This document shows, one piece after another, positions 35,464-46,845 of a DNA stretch of 64,000 nt (positions within the stretch are counted from its first letter, which is position 1; every line of letters starts with the position of its first letter). A program made the translations under genes and the position numbers. The DNA lies in assembly GCF_904849725.1 (NCBI RefSeq), contig NC_058522.1:230615084-230679083 (forward strand). The letters are read 5' to 3'. The stretch comes from Hordeum vulgare subsp. vulgare. Taxonomy: Eukaryota; Streptophyta; Magnoliopsida; Poales; Poaceae. A model generated the notes under the pieces. That model saw only the letters and a list, made by a program, of their open reading frames with translations, made no database searches and was not told where the DNA came from.

Positions 35464-37706
35464 CTTTCCTTATAGTGTCATCGGTGTTACCATTACGGTG
35501 ACGATGCTTGCTTTTTTCACCTTGGCTTGTCGTTCCCATCTCGAACCTCACAGGTACCAGGATTGTAGGCGTTATGGCTGCGCCGAGCTAGTCAATTGTC
35601 CTCACCCGCGCAAAAGAGGGTCATGAGGGAAGTGAGAGTGGACGTTGTTCTCGGTATGTCCTGGCCAAGCTGGCGAGCCAGTCATTCGTCCCAGATGTTA
35701 TGCCCGAATGAGGCTATTGCTTCGGCATCCGGACAATCCACTATATAGTTCTTTTTGGTGAGGAACCTACTCTATAATATTGTGGCCGATTTGCCCACCG
35801 TTTGGACGATGTTGCTGAGGTCGGATAAGTCCGGGGGTCGGACGTAGGTTCCGTGAAAATTGTACAAGATGGCTTCTTCGATCTCTTCCCAACTTCTCAT
35901 AGAATCTTTGGTTAGGTTGTTGAGCCAGTGTTGTGCTGGCCCTTTTAGCTTTAGGGGCAGGTACTTGATGGCATGGAGGTTGTCTCCCCTGGCCATATGG
36001 ATGTGGAGGAGGAAATCTTCTATACACACGGCAAGATCCATGGTGTCAACATATTGCTCAATATTCACGGGTTTAAACCCTTCCGGGACTTGGTGCTGCA
36101 TTACCTCATCTGGGAAGCATAGTGTGTGAGCGGCGCCTCTGACACGGGCTATAAGTGCCGAATATCGGTTGTTGGTCGTGCCCGGTATGATTTACGATCT
36201 CTGTTGATGTATGTACGCCAAGGTTTGTCTCCATCCCAATGAGTGGGAGAGTGCCTTCTGGATCTGTAGATGGATGTGTTGCGACCTGTTCTATTGTCTA
36301 AGTCGTGACGTAGGTCATATTTTCCCCTAGGTTGTACATGTTCCTTTCCCTTCCCTCGGGGACGCTCGGGTCTATATTCGGCCTCTCCGGCCATTTTGTC
36401 CCGCCCTCGAGGTGGATGATCAGGCTCGTCATACTATGTGTGCCTCGGGGACACGGGTTCTAGGGTCTCATCATGAAACTGGGGCAGTAGGCGCCGGCGT
36501 GGGTAGCTTTTATTTTGAGCCGACCACTCTATGCCATATCCCTCTTCGGCTGCCAATACTTTTGTCCATCTATTTTTGATGGTTTCTTCTTCGGTTTGAA
36601 GCCGCTGCTGCTTTGCCCGGAGGCTGCGGGCGATAGCTATAAGCTGTTGCCTGAATCGTTCTTGACCCTCAGGGTCTTCGGGAACGGTGAAGTCCTTAGC
36701 ATCCAAGTTGTCCTCCACGTCGTCAGGAGGGAGGCAGTTGTCATCGTCTGAGTCGTCGGGGTCGTCGGGATCTGACTGGCCCTTGGGTTTGTTCGGATCC
36801 TCCGGTGGTTGCTCGAGAGCTCCGAGGTTGCCGGTGTCCTTCTGGGTCGTGTTCTCCTTGGTGTTGTGTATGGCCCCTCTTTCCTTGTTTGCCTTGGATT
36901 GTTTGCGCTTCCTTCGACCCTTTGATGGCTTGTCCCTGGACTTATCGCCATTTTGTGCAACGGGGGTGTGGTCGGCATTGTCGTTAGGCGTTTCCACCAT
37001 GTAGACATCGTAGATGGAGGTGGATGTCAATCTCCGGTGTTTGCAGGGGCGGGATCATCGGTCACATAATCCATGTCTTCGACCTCCTCGGAGGTGTAAT
37101 CCAGCACGTCAGTTAAGTCTTCGACGGTGGCTACCAAGTGGGTGGTGGTAGGTTGTAAAAGTCCTCGTAATCCACCTCTCGACCGTTCGGAGTATAGCTT
37201 GAGTCTGGTCCATCCATGATTTGCAGCGATTGGATCTCGGCGAGCGCCTCGATTAACATCGAGAGGCTGTCCATGCCGATCTCGTGATGGTTTTTGGAGA
37301 TGACCTACGCAGCTTCCGCGAGGGAAGTGAGTTCGGCCATGGTTGTCTGTTGTTGTTCGGGTGTAGAGGTTGAGTCCGGGCCCGAAGACAACTCTCCGAA
37401 GAGGGATACAAGGTCATGGCCGGACAAGAGACCCGAAGTAAAGGATTCGGGATTTTGGAGCTCATCAGGCGAAACCGTGACCTTAGCAGGGAGAAGATTT
37501 CCCCGGGAGTGCGTGGAGAAGTCAAGGTTCCTGAACCCTATCTCCTGATCGGGGACGAGACATCCGACCTGTCCAAGGCACCCGGTCGGGTCGGTGAGCA
37601 GTGTGAAGCTGCCGAACGTAAGAACCTGCGCGGGGACAAAGATGTCCCTGTTGTTGATTCGACCGCTTATGATTAAGCGGGCCATCAATCCTTCTGGCGA
37701 TCCCAC
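35464..37706 (-). pseudogene. gag: Fatima-like gag, N-terminal and core region
   Basis: Pieces in several frames: 37706-37305 (LMARLIISGRINNRDIFVPA, FRNLDFSTHSRGNLLP), 37030-36434 (acidic and basic low-complexity part with DPDDPDDSDDD) and 36394-36149. The gag core is at 36101-35772, with MARGDNLHAIKYLPLKLKG, then HWLNNLTKDSMRSWEE and FHGTYVRPPD. Further core text continues in other frames to about 35470 (WLARRSH). It forms the particle shell of the element. Stops and frame changes between pieces, plus the foreign insert at 35457, make it non-functional. Between LTR and gag is a short leader (37707-37738). Confidence 0.8.
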
Positions 37707-37738
37707 AACGTAACTCTCAATGATAGCACCAATTTCAG

Positions 37739-38141
37739 TGTCGGTGTCAAAACCGACAGATCTTGGGTAGGGGGTCCCGAACTGTGGACCTTGGATCGAT
37801 GGGTTGCAGAAGACAAAGGGGACAGTGTTTTACCCAGTTTCGGGCCACCTTGAGGAGGTAAAAACCTACGTCCTACTCGATTGTATTGATGGAGTATGAC
37901 GAATACAAAGTTGATCTACATCAAGACACGTGGGGTCCCTAGGGTTACATATAACCGACCTCACCCACGGGTAAACATGCCAATCTGGACTACACAACTT
38001 GGATGACACGCCAGCTTTTAGAGCTTTCCTACTTGTTCACGAGATGGTCACGGAGTCCCATCTGCAATAATGTAGCCCATTACGTCAGCCCATAAACAAC
38101 AGTCCAACCACCTGAGGACCCCTTAATCCCGTACACCCGCA
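37739..38141 (-). repeat. 5' LTR of the Fatima-like element (403 bp, TATA region deleted)
   Basis: TGTCGGTGTCAAAACCGACA at 37739. The other terminus (38131-38141, GTACACCCGCA) is a mutated form of GTACTCCCTCA in the 3' LTR. Near 37915-37935 it lacks about 70 bp found in the 3' LTR (13320-13395), including TTTATATAGACACC. CACAC follows at 38142-38146. Confidence 0.85.
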
Positions 38142-38590
38142 CACACCAAGATTTCTAACGGAGAACATAGTATGAAAACGTGCAATCAATCCCTATGCCT
38201 GGATTACCCCATTATCACCTCGGGAATCCGCGAGTTGATGCGACAACATATATCCCGTGAATCACTTGAATACCCCAATATCACTATGGTATCCGCATGC
38301 AAGACATATATTATGTGCTCTCAAACCTGAATGTTCAATCCAACATAACGAGATCTTAAAGTGAAAGATTCAATTCATCACCATAATAGCATGGGACAAA
38401 CACCATATTATCCAACTATATTAACAAAGCCCGTGATATATCAAGATCATGACATCTCAAGAACACGAGAGAGAGAGAGAGAGAGAGAAATAAATCATAT
38501 AAAATGCAGCAAAACATATAAAAGTATTGTAAACATAGGCAAACTTGGCATGAATACCACATAAATCATCGAAACGTTGGAGACGTATCA
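38142..38590 (-). repeat. Proximal part of the split Athila-type 3' LTR
   Basis: Starts (minus strand) at 38590 with TGATACGTCTCCAACG right after the polypurine tract and joins 12465-13138 across the Fatima insertion. A dinucleotide GA run lies at about 38465-38489. No gene inside. Confidence 0.78.
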
Positions 38591-38605
38591 GCATCCCCAA
38601 GCTTA
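38591..38605 (-). other. Polypurine tract of the Athila-type element
   Basis: The minus strand reads TAAGCTTGGGGATGC directly before the LTR start at 38590. A second G-rich copy occurs in the tandemly duplicated region to the right (AAGCTTGGGGATGC on the minus strand near 41336 and 46172). Confidence 0.65.
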
Positions 38606-39375
38606 ACTCCTACTCGTCCTCGAGTAGGTAAATGATAAATGAAAAAATTTATGAAGTGCGAATGCTAGCATAGTGCATAAGTTTGATCAATGATAATTTC
38701 AATCACTTTTCCTAGCATCATAACACAACTCTCTCTTATAAAACTCATCATGATAAAGTAGCAATTGAAAACAGAATTTTTGATGTGGAATGATACCTAT
38801 CATATTCATCATATTCTTTTCTTTATAGCATGGACTTATGGACTTGTAGATGATTCAAAGAAATATTCTATAATTTTTCTTGAAAGCTTTAATACTCAAG
38901 CATATCAACAAGCAACCAAGTCTTTCAAAATATCAATGCTAAAGAACGCTATCCCTAGTCCATCATGCTCATTCATTAATCAATTCATGCAACACACCCA
39001 AATAATAGCTACATCAATGCTCAAGTATGATAATAGTGTTCCTTAGTTGGTGCTTTATAAGAGAATATGGAGACTCAAGTTCAAAATAAAAATTGCATAA
39101 AGTAAATAGATAGGCCCTTCGCACAGGGAAGCAGGGATTTGTAGAGGTGCCATAGCTCAAAGTGAAAAACTTAGGGATAATTTTTTTAAGGTGGCATTCT
39201 TTTAGAGTCAACGAGAACGACTAAGAGTGTCCAATATCCTCCATGCTAAAAATTTAATAGGCGGTTCCCGAACTAAAAATAAAATTTATTCCTTTTTCCA
39301 CCATTCTGTCACATTCCACGGCTAGACACATCCCCTGTACCGTCCATACCAACACTTTCCAAGGAATTTAGTATT
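38606..39375 (-). other. AT-rich untranslated tail of the Athila-type element
   Basis: No recognisable coding. This is the usual long spacer between the env-position ORF and the polypurine tract in Sabrina/WHAM-type elements. The short frames here are AT-rich and lack any motif. Confidence 0.5.
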
Positions 39376-40209
39376 GGGATAATTAGATTTATGCCCCTAA
39401 TTGTGTACGACTCGATTGTTTTACCCCTAATTACCAAAAGTCACCAGTTTTGTCCAAGTCACTTTGCTCCTCTTATGGTTTTCCCCTTTGACCGTTTTAC
39501 CATCTCTTTGAAAACTTCATAACTAATTCAAACTAAATCAGAAAAATGCAAATAAGATACCAAAATGTTTGGAAAAACATCACCTATATGTCATTGTCAT
39601 TTTCATTCATGACAAAGGTGTTGGAAAGTGCCTATTCGAGTTTTAGCTCTTATGATACCATCATGAATAGTAAAATACAAAAAATCAAAAAATTCTAAAA
39701 AATATTTGGTGGCAAAGAATGACAAATGTTTTAAGTGCTTGCCAAGTTTCATGAGGGACGACATTCGTGGAAGTCATGGCAAAAAAAACAATCTATTTTG
39801 GAGTGTTGGTTGTTTCCGAATGTCATTCGCCGATGAAACTTGGAAAGCACTTAAAGCATTTTTCATTCTTTGCCACCAATTTTTTTTAGAATTTTTTCAT
39901 TTTTTTATATTTTAATATTCATGGTGCTATCATAAGAGCTAAAACTCGGATGGGCACTTTAAAACACCTTTGTCATGAATGCAAATGATATTGACATATA
40001 GGTGATGTTTTTCCGAACATTTTGGTATCTTATTTGCATTTTTCTTATTTAGTATGAATTAGTTATGAAGTTTTCAAACTGGCAGTCAAACAGTCAAAGG
40101 GCAAAAGCATAAGAGGAGCAAAGTGACTTGGACAGTACCGGTGAGTTTTGGAAATTAGGGGTAAAACAGCCGAGTGGGACACAACTAGGGGCATAAATCT
40201 AATTATCCC
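39376..40209. mobile_element. Mutator-type foldback MITE (834 bp)
   Basis: Long terminal inverted repeats: GGGATAATTAGATTTATGCC at 39376 and its complement ending at 40209. Inverted similarity continues far inward (for example AAGTGACTTGGACA at the right against TGTCCAAGTCACTT at the left, and the CTTTGTCATGAATG segment), so nearly the whole element folds back on itself. The flanks are TTTAGTATT (39367-39375) and TTTATTATT (40210-40218), a 9-bp duplication with one mismatch, as expected for Mutator. There is no transposase; it would need one supplied in trans. Confidence 0.8.
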
Positions 40210-41557
40210 TTTATTATTTGACAACATAAAATAAATTTTCTTTGTATTTTGCTATTGGGCATCCCTAGTACCGCCATACTCGCGTGCAATGACAACTGAA
40301 TAAACACTCATCTTAAGCATAACCTATTTACCATGGAAGATACCGACCACCCCTCGCTGCTTCATGAGTGGTATGGGCACACAAAACATAAAATTATTTT
40401 GAACATTAGAGTTGGCACTTGCAAATTTACTTGGAACGGAACTGAAGTACCACATATAGGTTGGTATGGTGGACTCATTTGGCACAAATTTGGGTTTAGG
40501 ATTTGGATGCACAAGAAGCATTACCGCTTAGTACAAGTGTAGCCTAGCAAATGGATTGAGAAGCGCTCAACCAAGGAACAAAGACCATCATAAGCGAACA
40601 ATAAACATAACTACCATCGAGTAATGCAACACAAGTAGGATGTAATTTCGTACCATAATTATTGACTTCATGTGCATGCATAGCGAATCACAAGCCTTAA
40701 CACCAATATGCTTACTAAAGTGTAATTACTCATCAACATAACCCACATATCACTATATTCATATCGCAAAACTTTTGCAAGGAATCAAACTTATCATATC
40801 AAATGATCTTCATAAAAAAAATTATTGTATATCCCCTGGATATCTATCACTTCGGGACCAATTTCATTTAAATCAAATTGCCATTGCTAATAACAATCTA
40901 TCAAACAAATATAAGTGAGGAACGAGAGCACAAGTTTCTTTAGAATTTGCAACTCTCAAAATAATATAAGTGAAGCAAGAGAGGATTTCTTCAAAGTTTC
41001 TACAAAATCTCAAAATAATCTAAGTGAAGCATGAGATCATATTCCTTCAAAATAACAACACTGCTATGCTCAAAAAGATATAAGTGAAGTACTAGAGCAA
41101 TTCACTCAAACTACTCTCAAAAGATATAAGTGAAGATCAAGGAGTATTGAAACAATTAAGTAGCTACGTGAGGACTCTATCTCAATAAATATTTTAAGAT
41201 ATGATAATTTTATTCAAACATCAAATTAAACAAAAAATCATTCCAAGAATAGCACATATCATGTGGACAAATAAAAATTTAGGTTCAACATACTGTAACC
41301 GATAGTTTTCGATAAAGAGAGGTGGGATGCATAGCATCCCCAAGCTTAGATGCTTGAGAATTCTTAAAAATATTTAGATGAGGTGCCTTGGGAATCCACA
41401 ATCTTGATATTTTGTGTCTCCTTAATTCCTCCGATATCATGGTTTCACCTAAGCCTCAAAAACTTCATCCACACAAAACATGAAAAGAACTCGTGAGATA
41501 GGTTAGTACACATAAAAGTAAATCAACTCAATATGTATTGACAAGACAAGCTGAATA
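40210..41557 (-). other. AT-rich tail of the Athila-type element with a degenerate short tandem array
   Basis: Noncoding. From about 40905 to 41130 a motif close to ATATAAGTGAAG recurs at irregular spacing with AGAGCA-, TTCAAA- or CTCAAAA-containing spacers (about five copies). A G-rich duplicate of the polypurine-tract region follows at about 41325-41360. Confidence 0.55.
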
Positions 41558-44500
41558 TGTCGGGACCCCGATCCTGAGTCATAAGAACCTAGCCTGTAAC
41601 ACATCACATCACTTTGCGGCCTCACGCATGGTGAACTCCACGTCTGCCACCTTACCTTGGCCGGGACCGTTTGCGTCTTTGGGATCACGTATATGAATAT
41701 GTTGCTAGCGTTCAAACGATAAAGAACCCGGGTCGACATGACTAGTTATAAACCCAAGCGGTACATCTGTACAGGGACATGCATACATAACCCAGCAAAG
41801 CAGGTGTCGATCAACAGCGTGTGTAGACGAGTCGTAGCAGGCTACAAGGACTGCATTACACCGCATGACATTTCCCCGAGGGGACAGACCCAGCATCAAA
41901 GAAGGATACACGCCGGTCAATCAATGTGTCTAGAGCAGTAGCAAGCTACCAAGGCTCAATAGAAGCACAGAGAGGCATTTCCCTGTAAAGAGTACTACTA
42001 AAGGCACACAACTAGGTGTCGAATCCCACACATATAATGCATTCCATAAAATACACACAATATGCACGATATGTGTAGATACAACATGGCATCACAACAT
42101 AACTCTATGACTCAAGCTTTTATTAAGGACTCATAAGAATCACATAGTATGATATTACAAACAGGGGTCTCGTGACCCGTCACTCAAGTCATACAAACAA
42201 CAAGCGGAAGCACAACATGTCTGGGTACAGACATCTACTAAAAGTGTCTGGAAGAGCCTGAAAAGCTACAACGACCCTACCAAAGGAACTAGACCTCTGT
42301 TTGGGATTCCCAAGCTATTCCGGTCAACATCGAACACATCGCGTAGAACCTTTTAATGAGTCTACATCTTCTCTGCAAAAACATAAATAAAGCAACCGTG
42401 AGTACAAAGGTACTCAGCAAGACTTACATCAGAACTATATACATATGCATCATGCTCCAATGAAAGGGCTGTGGGGTTTGATTGCAGCAAGCCATCTTTC
42501 ACTCTCGGCTAACCTGTACTACGACTACAAGTTCTTTCTTTGAGGTGGGATAGCGCACACGAGTCCACATATTCACCAATTCAATACACCACTATGGATC
42601 CACTCTCGTCTCCCTACGAGAAAGCCTTCCATAGCACTCACACTTATCTTGCATGTTTTAGAGTATCCATTTAAATTGTCTATGTAGCACGTAATGCTTC
42701 CAAGTAGTCCATATTCGAGGACGCGGCTATTCGAACAGATTGATTCACCCTGCAGGGGTATACTTCTTCACACATGCTCTCACCACTTAGCACCATATGC
42801 ACGTCATGCATCTCGCCAACCTTCAAGCGGAAGCACTCGCGTGGGTGTCGGCCACGACTGTTAACCACACAAGACCCTAGTCCAGGTTTATCGCCTATTT
42901 GAGACTGAACCCGCAAGGAAGTCCGGCTGAGGTTTCCTCTACGCCCCCAAACGATGTGCGCAGGGTTACCAAGCCCACCATCCAGGTGCCACTTGGTACA
43001 CCGTGCCACTGTGTATCTGCCGCAGAGAAGCCTACCCCGTCGGGCAGAGCTAAACACGGCCGCCAACACTTTTCCTACAAACACCAGAAACTAGTTGCAA
43101 CTCCTGGACAGAGATCTAGGCGATCAATAAGCCAAGAGGGTGAATTAAGTATCCCAATGTGTGGTAGTATCTTGTCTTGGATAACATACACAGAGCTCAG
43201 TTCTTAAGGACGGTCCAATGAGACAACCCACCATGTACTCCTACATGGCCTCTCATCGCTACCTTTACCAAGTCGGATGCACACTTTTACTCTCACACCG
43301 TAGGACATGAACACAACCATTTCGATTCATCATCCAGATGGATCAGACCTGACACGACTCTAAGCATAGTAGGCATTTTAAGCAAGCATGCATGAGTAAG
43401 CACAACAAGGCTCAAGCAGTTGCTACTCATGCTAAGTGGTTTCAACTATTTACTATGACAAAATCAGGTCATGCAGAGGAATGGGTTCAACTACCGATAA
43501 CATGTACAGTTGAATCGTGTTTGTCCTAATGCAGTAAAAGAGAGCAGGAGCGAGAGAGTGGGTTTATATCAATTTGCTGAAGGGGGGTTGCTTGCCTGAC
43601 ACGTCTGAAGATAGCATTGAGTCTTCATCAATGTCAACAATCACTTCGTCGGAAACATCGTCTACCGAGAGGGAACAACACCGGCAAACAAGAAAGAACA
43701 ATATTTACTTCACAGAAATGCAACACTATGATGCATGATCAAGAAATGGAGATGAAATGTGACAGGGCCTATATAGCTACCATTTCTTAGGTTGAAGCTG
43801 GATTTGAATCAGGATTCAAACATCACTTCAACAAGGTATTTTCCGGATACCCTTTTAATTGATTCGACCTGATGCTCACGTATAACTTGTTTTTAACATG
43901 CATGAAGATGGCAATTTGAGGTACTGGTTTTGCTAGCTCAATGTTTGATCATAGTAATTGAAGTGGAATTCAAATATGTATCAAATTCCAACTCCAAACT
44001 AATTATTAAATTTATCCTATTCACCATTTGGCCTATTTGGTGATGTTAACTTTTTCAAACATGCATGAAAATGCCATAATCAGATTCTTTGGATTTTTAT
44101 GATCATTTTTCATATATAAATTATTTTCATTGGACTTACAGATTATTTTCTATGATTTTTAGAAGTTTTAGGCATTTTCTAGAATTATATTAAAACAGAA
44201 TTAGTATTTACTTCATCAGCACTACGTCATCATGGTCAAATGTGCCTCGACTGGTCAAACTGACCGGTGGGGCCCACTGGTCAGCGTCACCAGGGCTAAT
44301 CCCGCGCTGACCAGCCCCTAAGTGGGTTTCACCCACTCCTGGGGCCCACCGTCAGTGGCTATGGCGATGTTAGTGAGTTAATTAGGTTGGCCACGTCACA
44401 GGCTGCTGGAGCCTGGCCGGCGGCGACCACGGGCGTGGCGGAGGCTCGCCGGGGATGCCCTAACCGAGGCTACAGGGCACCAAATCGGGCGCGGTTTGCG

Positions 44501-45663
44501 GCTACGTGAAGTTGGCGAAGCAGCCGATGTTCCAGAGGTAAGCAGGGGGGCTGGAGGTGGCCGGAGAGGCGCCGGCGATGAGCCGAGGCGGCTGCCGGAG
44601 CTCGGCTTCGACGGGGATCAGGCAAGGGCGCGAGAGAGCGAGGGGAAGAAGAGGGGAAATGATCCGGAGCTCACTGCGATTCCATTTTTGGCAATGGGAA
44701 GGTCGGAGAGGCCCGGTGGCAGCGGATCGACGGCGGCGGATCTCGGCGACCGGAGGTTGAAGAAGACGATGGCATCGGCGATACACGGGCTTCGGCTCGA
44801 ATCCTTTGATGGCGAGGGGCTGCTCGAGGAGGCGGAGCCAGGGAGAAGCTCAGCGAGGCGAGAGGTGGACGGAGGCCAGGGTGGCGAGCTCGAGCTTTAG
44901 CTCGGCAATGGCGGCAGGGGAGGAGAGCAGAGCAGAGGAGAGAGGTAGAAATGGAGAGGAGGAGGAGGAGATCGGGACGACTCTGGGGTCTCATCCTCGT
45001 CGTATTCATACGCGGATAGGGATGGAGGAGGCGCCTCCAGCGTGAAGCAGGAGGTGGAGGCCACGGTGCATGCCACGCCTCTCCTTCTGACGAGAGGAAG
45101 ACGACGACTGGCACTTGGGCCAGATGGGCTCCAAGTGCTGGGCCAGGGTGTGGGCAACAGGTAAACAGGTTTGCTCTCTCTCTTTTCCTTCTCTGTTTTA
45201 TTTCTTATTCTGTTTTGTTTTATATTACTGACATTTTTTTATTTCATATTTGGCTTCAGGCATAAGTAAAATTATTGTAATGGTTTTTAGGGTTTTGTTT
45301 GGAATATTTCCAACCCCATATAAAGTTTTCAACATTTTATAAAACTAGTAAGTATTTGAAATCAATTAATTAATTGATTTCAGTGGCTTTTGAGTTTAAA
45401 ATAAAATGCCAAAAGTATTTGTAAAAAGAAATCCACCCCTGAATTGTGTTTTCCAAAATTTATCAAAAATGATGGACTTTTATGAAGGCCATTTTGGGTT
45501 CTTTGATTTTTCACAAGTTTGAATTGTTTTTTATTATAGAGTTGTTGGAGTTTTGCTTTGATTTCACTTCTTTCTTGAGTTCAATTCATTTACTTAGAAT
45601 GCAAAGAAAGAAAACATGAGCTCAAACTTGCTAGGCTCTACTAGAGATTTCAGGGATGCGACA
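41558..45663 (-). repeat. 4.1-kb solo LTR of an unidentified Gypsy family
   Basis: Terminal TGTCGGGACC at 41558 and GATGCGACA at 45663 give 5-bp inverted ends TGTCG/CGACA. Flanking GAATA (41553-41557) and AAATA (45664-45668) match at four of five bases. No gag-pol motifs occur, and the flanks are both Athila-tail sequence that joins well across it. On the minus strand the first about 450 bp is AT-rich; a GC-rich block at about 44390-45130 may be the transcribed leader. Text such as GTGAGTACAAAGGTACTCAG (near 42399) recalls long LTRs of Del/Tekay-type elements. Frames in the GC-rich block have no domain. Confidence 0.65.
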
Positions 45664-46845
45664 AAATAATAATTTTCAAACATTAGGTATTGTATAATAT
45701 CATTTCCACAATTTATATCTAACAATATAATCCATAGAAACTATATGGTAAGTAGATGGCGAAACTATGACAGCAATTTGTCCAAACAGAACAGTTTGTA
45801 GCAATCTATATAAAAAGTTTACTTTTGTATCTCGAAAATTCTGAATATTTAGGACAAGATAATAATTTGAATGATATTACTTTGTAAAAAATTCATGAAC
45901 TTTCCAGGTTCGAGTAAAATATGATAATTCAAATACTACAACAAAAGTTTCTGTTTTTTTCTAGCACACATCACACATGCAATTCAAGCATTCAAAAGGA
46001 AATTCTTGGAATTTTGTATTGAAAAACAAGATTATGAATTACATATAACAGAGGACAACAAATTGAAATGATGCTCCAAGCAAAACACATATCATGTGAT
46101 GAATAAAAATATAGCTCCAAGTAAGATATACCGGTAATGTTGGAGATGAAAGAGGGGATGCCTTCCGGTGCATCCCCAAGCTTAGACGCTTGAGTATTCC
46201 TTGGATATTACCTTGGGGGTGCCTTTGGAATCCCCAATCTTAGGTCATTTCTGCTCCTCATTCTCCTCATATTGGTATCTGACACGAAACTTGAAAACTT
46301 CAATCACACAAAACTTAACAGAACTTCGTGAGATGGGTTAGTATTATAAATATAGATCATTCACTTAGGTAGTGTCAAGACAGAATTCATAATTATTATC
46401 ACATAATACCTATTGTATTCTATCATTTCCATAATTTATATCACTCAATATAAGTTATAGAAACACTAAAACAAGCAAACTATGCATGAAAAATAGAATC
46501 TGTAAAAACAAAACAGTGTGTGAAGATCTACATGCAATACACACTTCCCTGCCTCTAAATATTCTGACAAATACGGAAAACGCATATAAGTGCATACCAA
46601 AACTGTCTAAAAATTGCAGAAATGTTTGAAGCTCCACAAAAATCAGAGAAATTATGTATTGGACGTAAAAGTTTATGTTTTTGCACGGAATAAAACAAAA
46701 AAATATCCACAGTATCCCAAATGCTTTACTTGACACTTTATGGAAATACAAGCTATAAAACATGATTAATATAGTAGCTTAATCATGTCAACACTCAAAA
46801 ACTGAAATGGTAAATATTGGGTTGTCTCCTAACAAGCGCTTTTCT
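45664..46845 (-). other. Tail of the Athila-type element containing a second copy of the duplicated segment
   Basis: Noncoding, AT-rich. The segment starting near 46080 (AACACATATCATGTG, then GCATCCCCAAGCTTAGACGC) repeats the one starting near 41252 (GCACATATCATGTG, then GCATCCCCAAGCTTAGATGC). Both lead into matching text about a beta-turn of AT-rich sequence (CATTTCCACAATTTATAT near 45700; CATTTCCATAATTTATAT near 46424). Without the solo LTR the repeat period is roughly 720 bp. Confidence 0.55.

Larger units (their letters stand above)
13139..38141 (-). mobile_element. Fatima-like Gypsy retrotransposon (gag-protease only), containing nested insertions
   Basis: Ends: 13139 TGTCGTTGTAAAAACCGGCA, and 37739 TGTCGGTGTCAAAACCGACA for the other LTR. 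Perfect CACAC duplications flank it (13134-13138 and 38142-38146). On the minus strand the order is 5' LTR (37739-38141), gag, protease, then a gap where RT, RNase H and integrase should be, then the 3' region with an antisense ORF, then the 3' LTR (13139-13607). It is interrupted by a second Gypsy (18832-33601) and a 0.94-kb insert (34522-35457). The paired gag/antisense-ORF layout suits the Tat lineage of Ty3/Gypsy. Confidence 0.88.

Noticed and set aside
40905..41130. CRISPR-like repeat and spacer arrangement
   Set aside because: Repeats are short, degenerate and irregularly spaced, and the genome is a plant; it is a decayed array in a retrotransposon tail.
44496..45157. Several overlapping GC-rich frames of 67-147 codons on both strands
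   Set aside because: They lie in one LTR's GC-rich block, are low in complexity and have no domain; GC-rich DNA lacks stop codons by chance.
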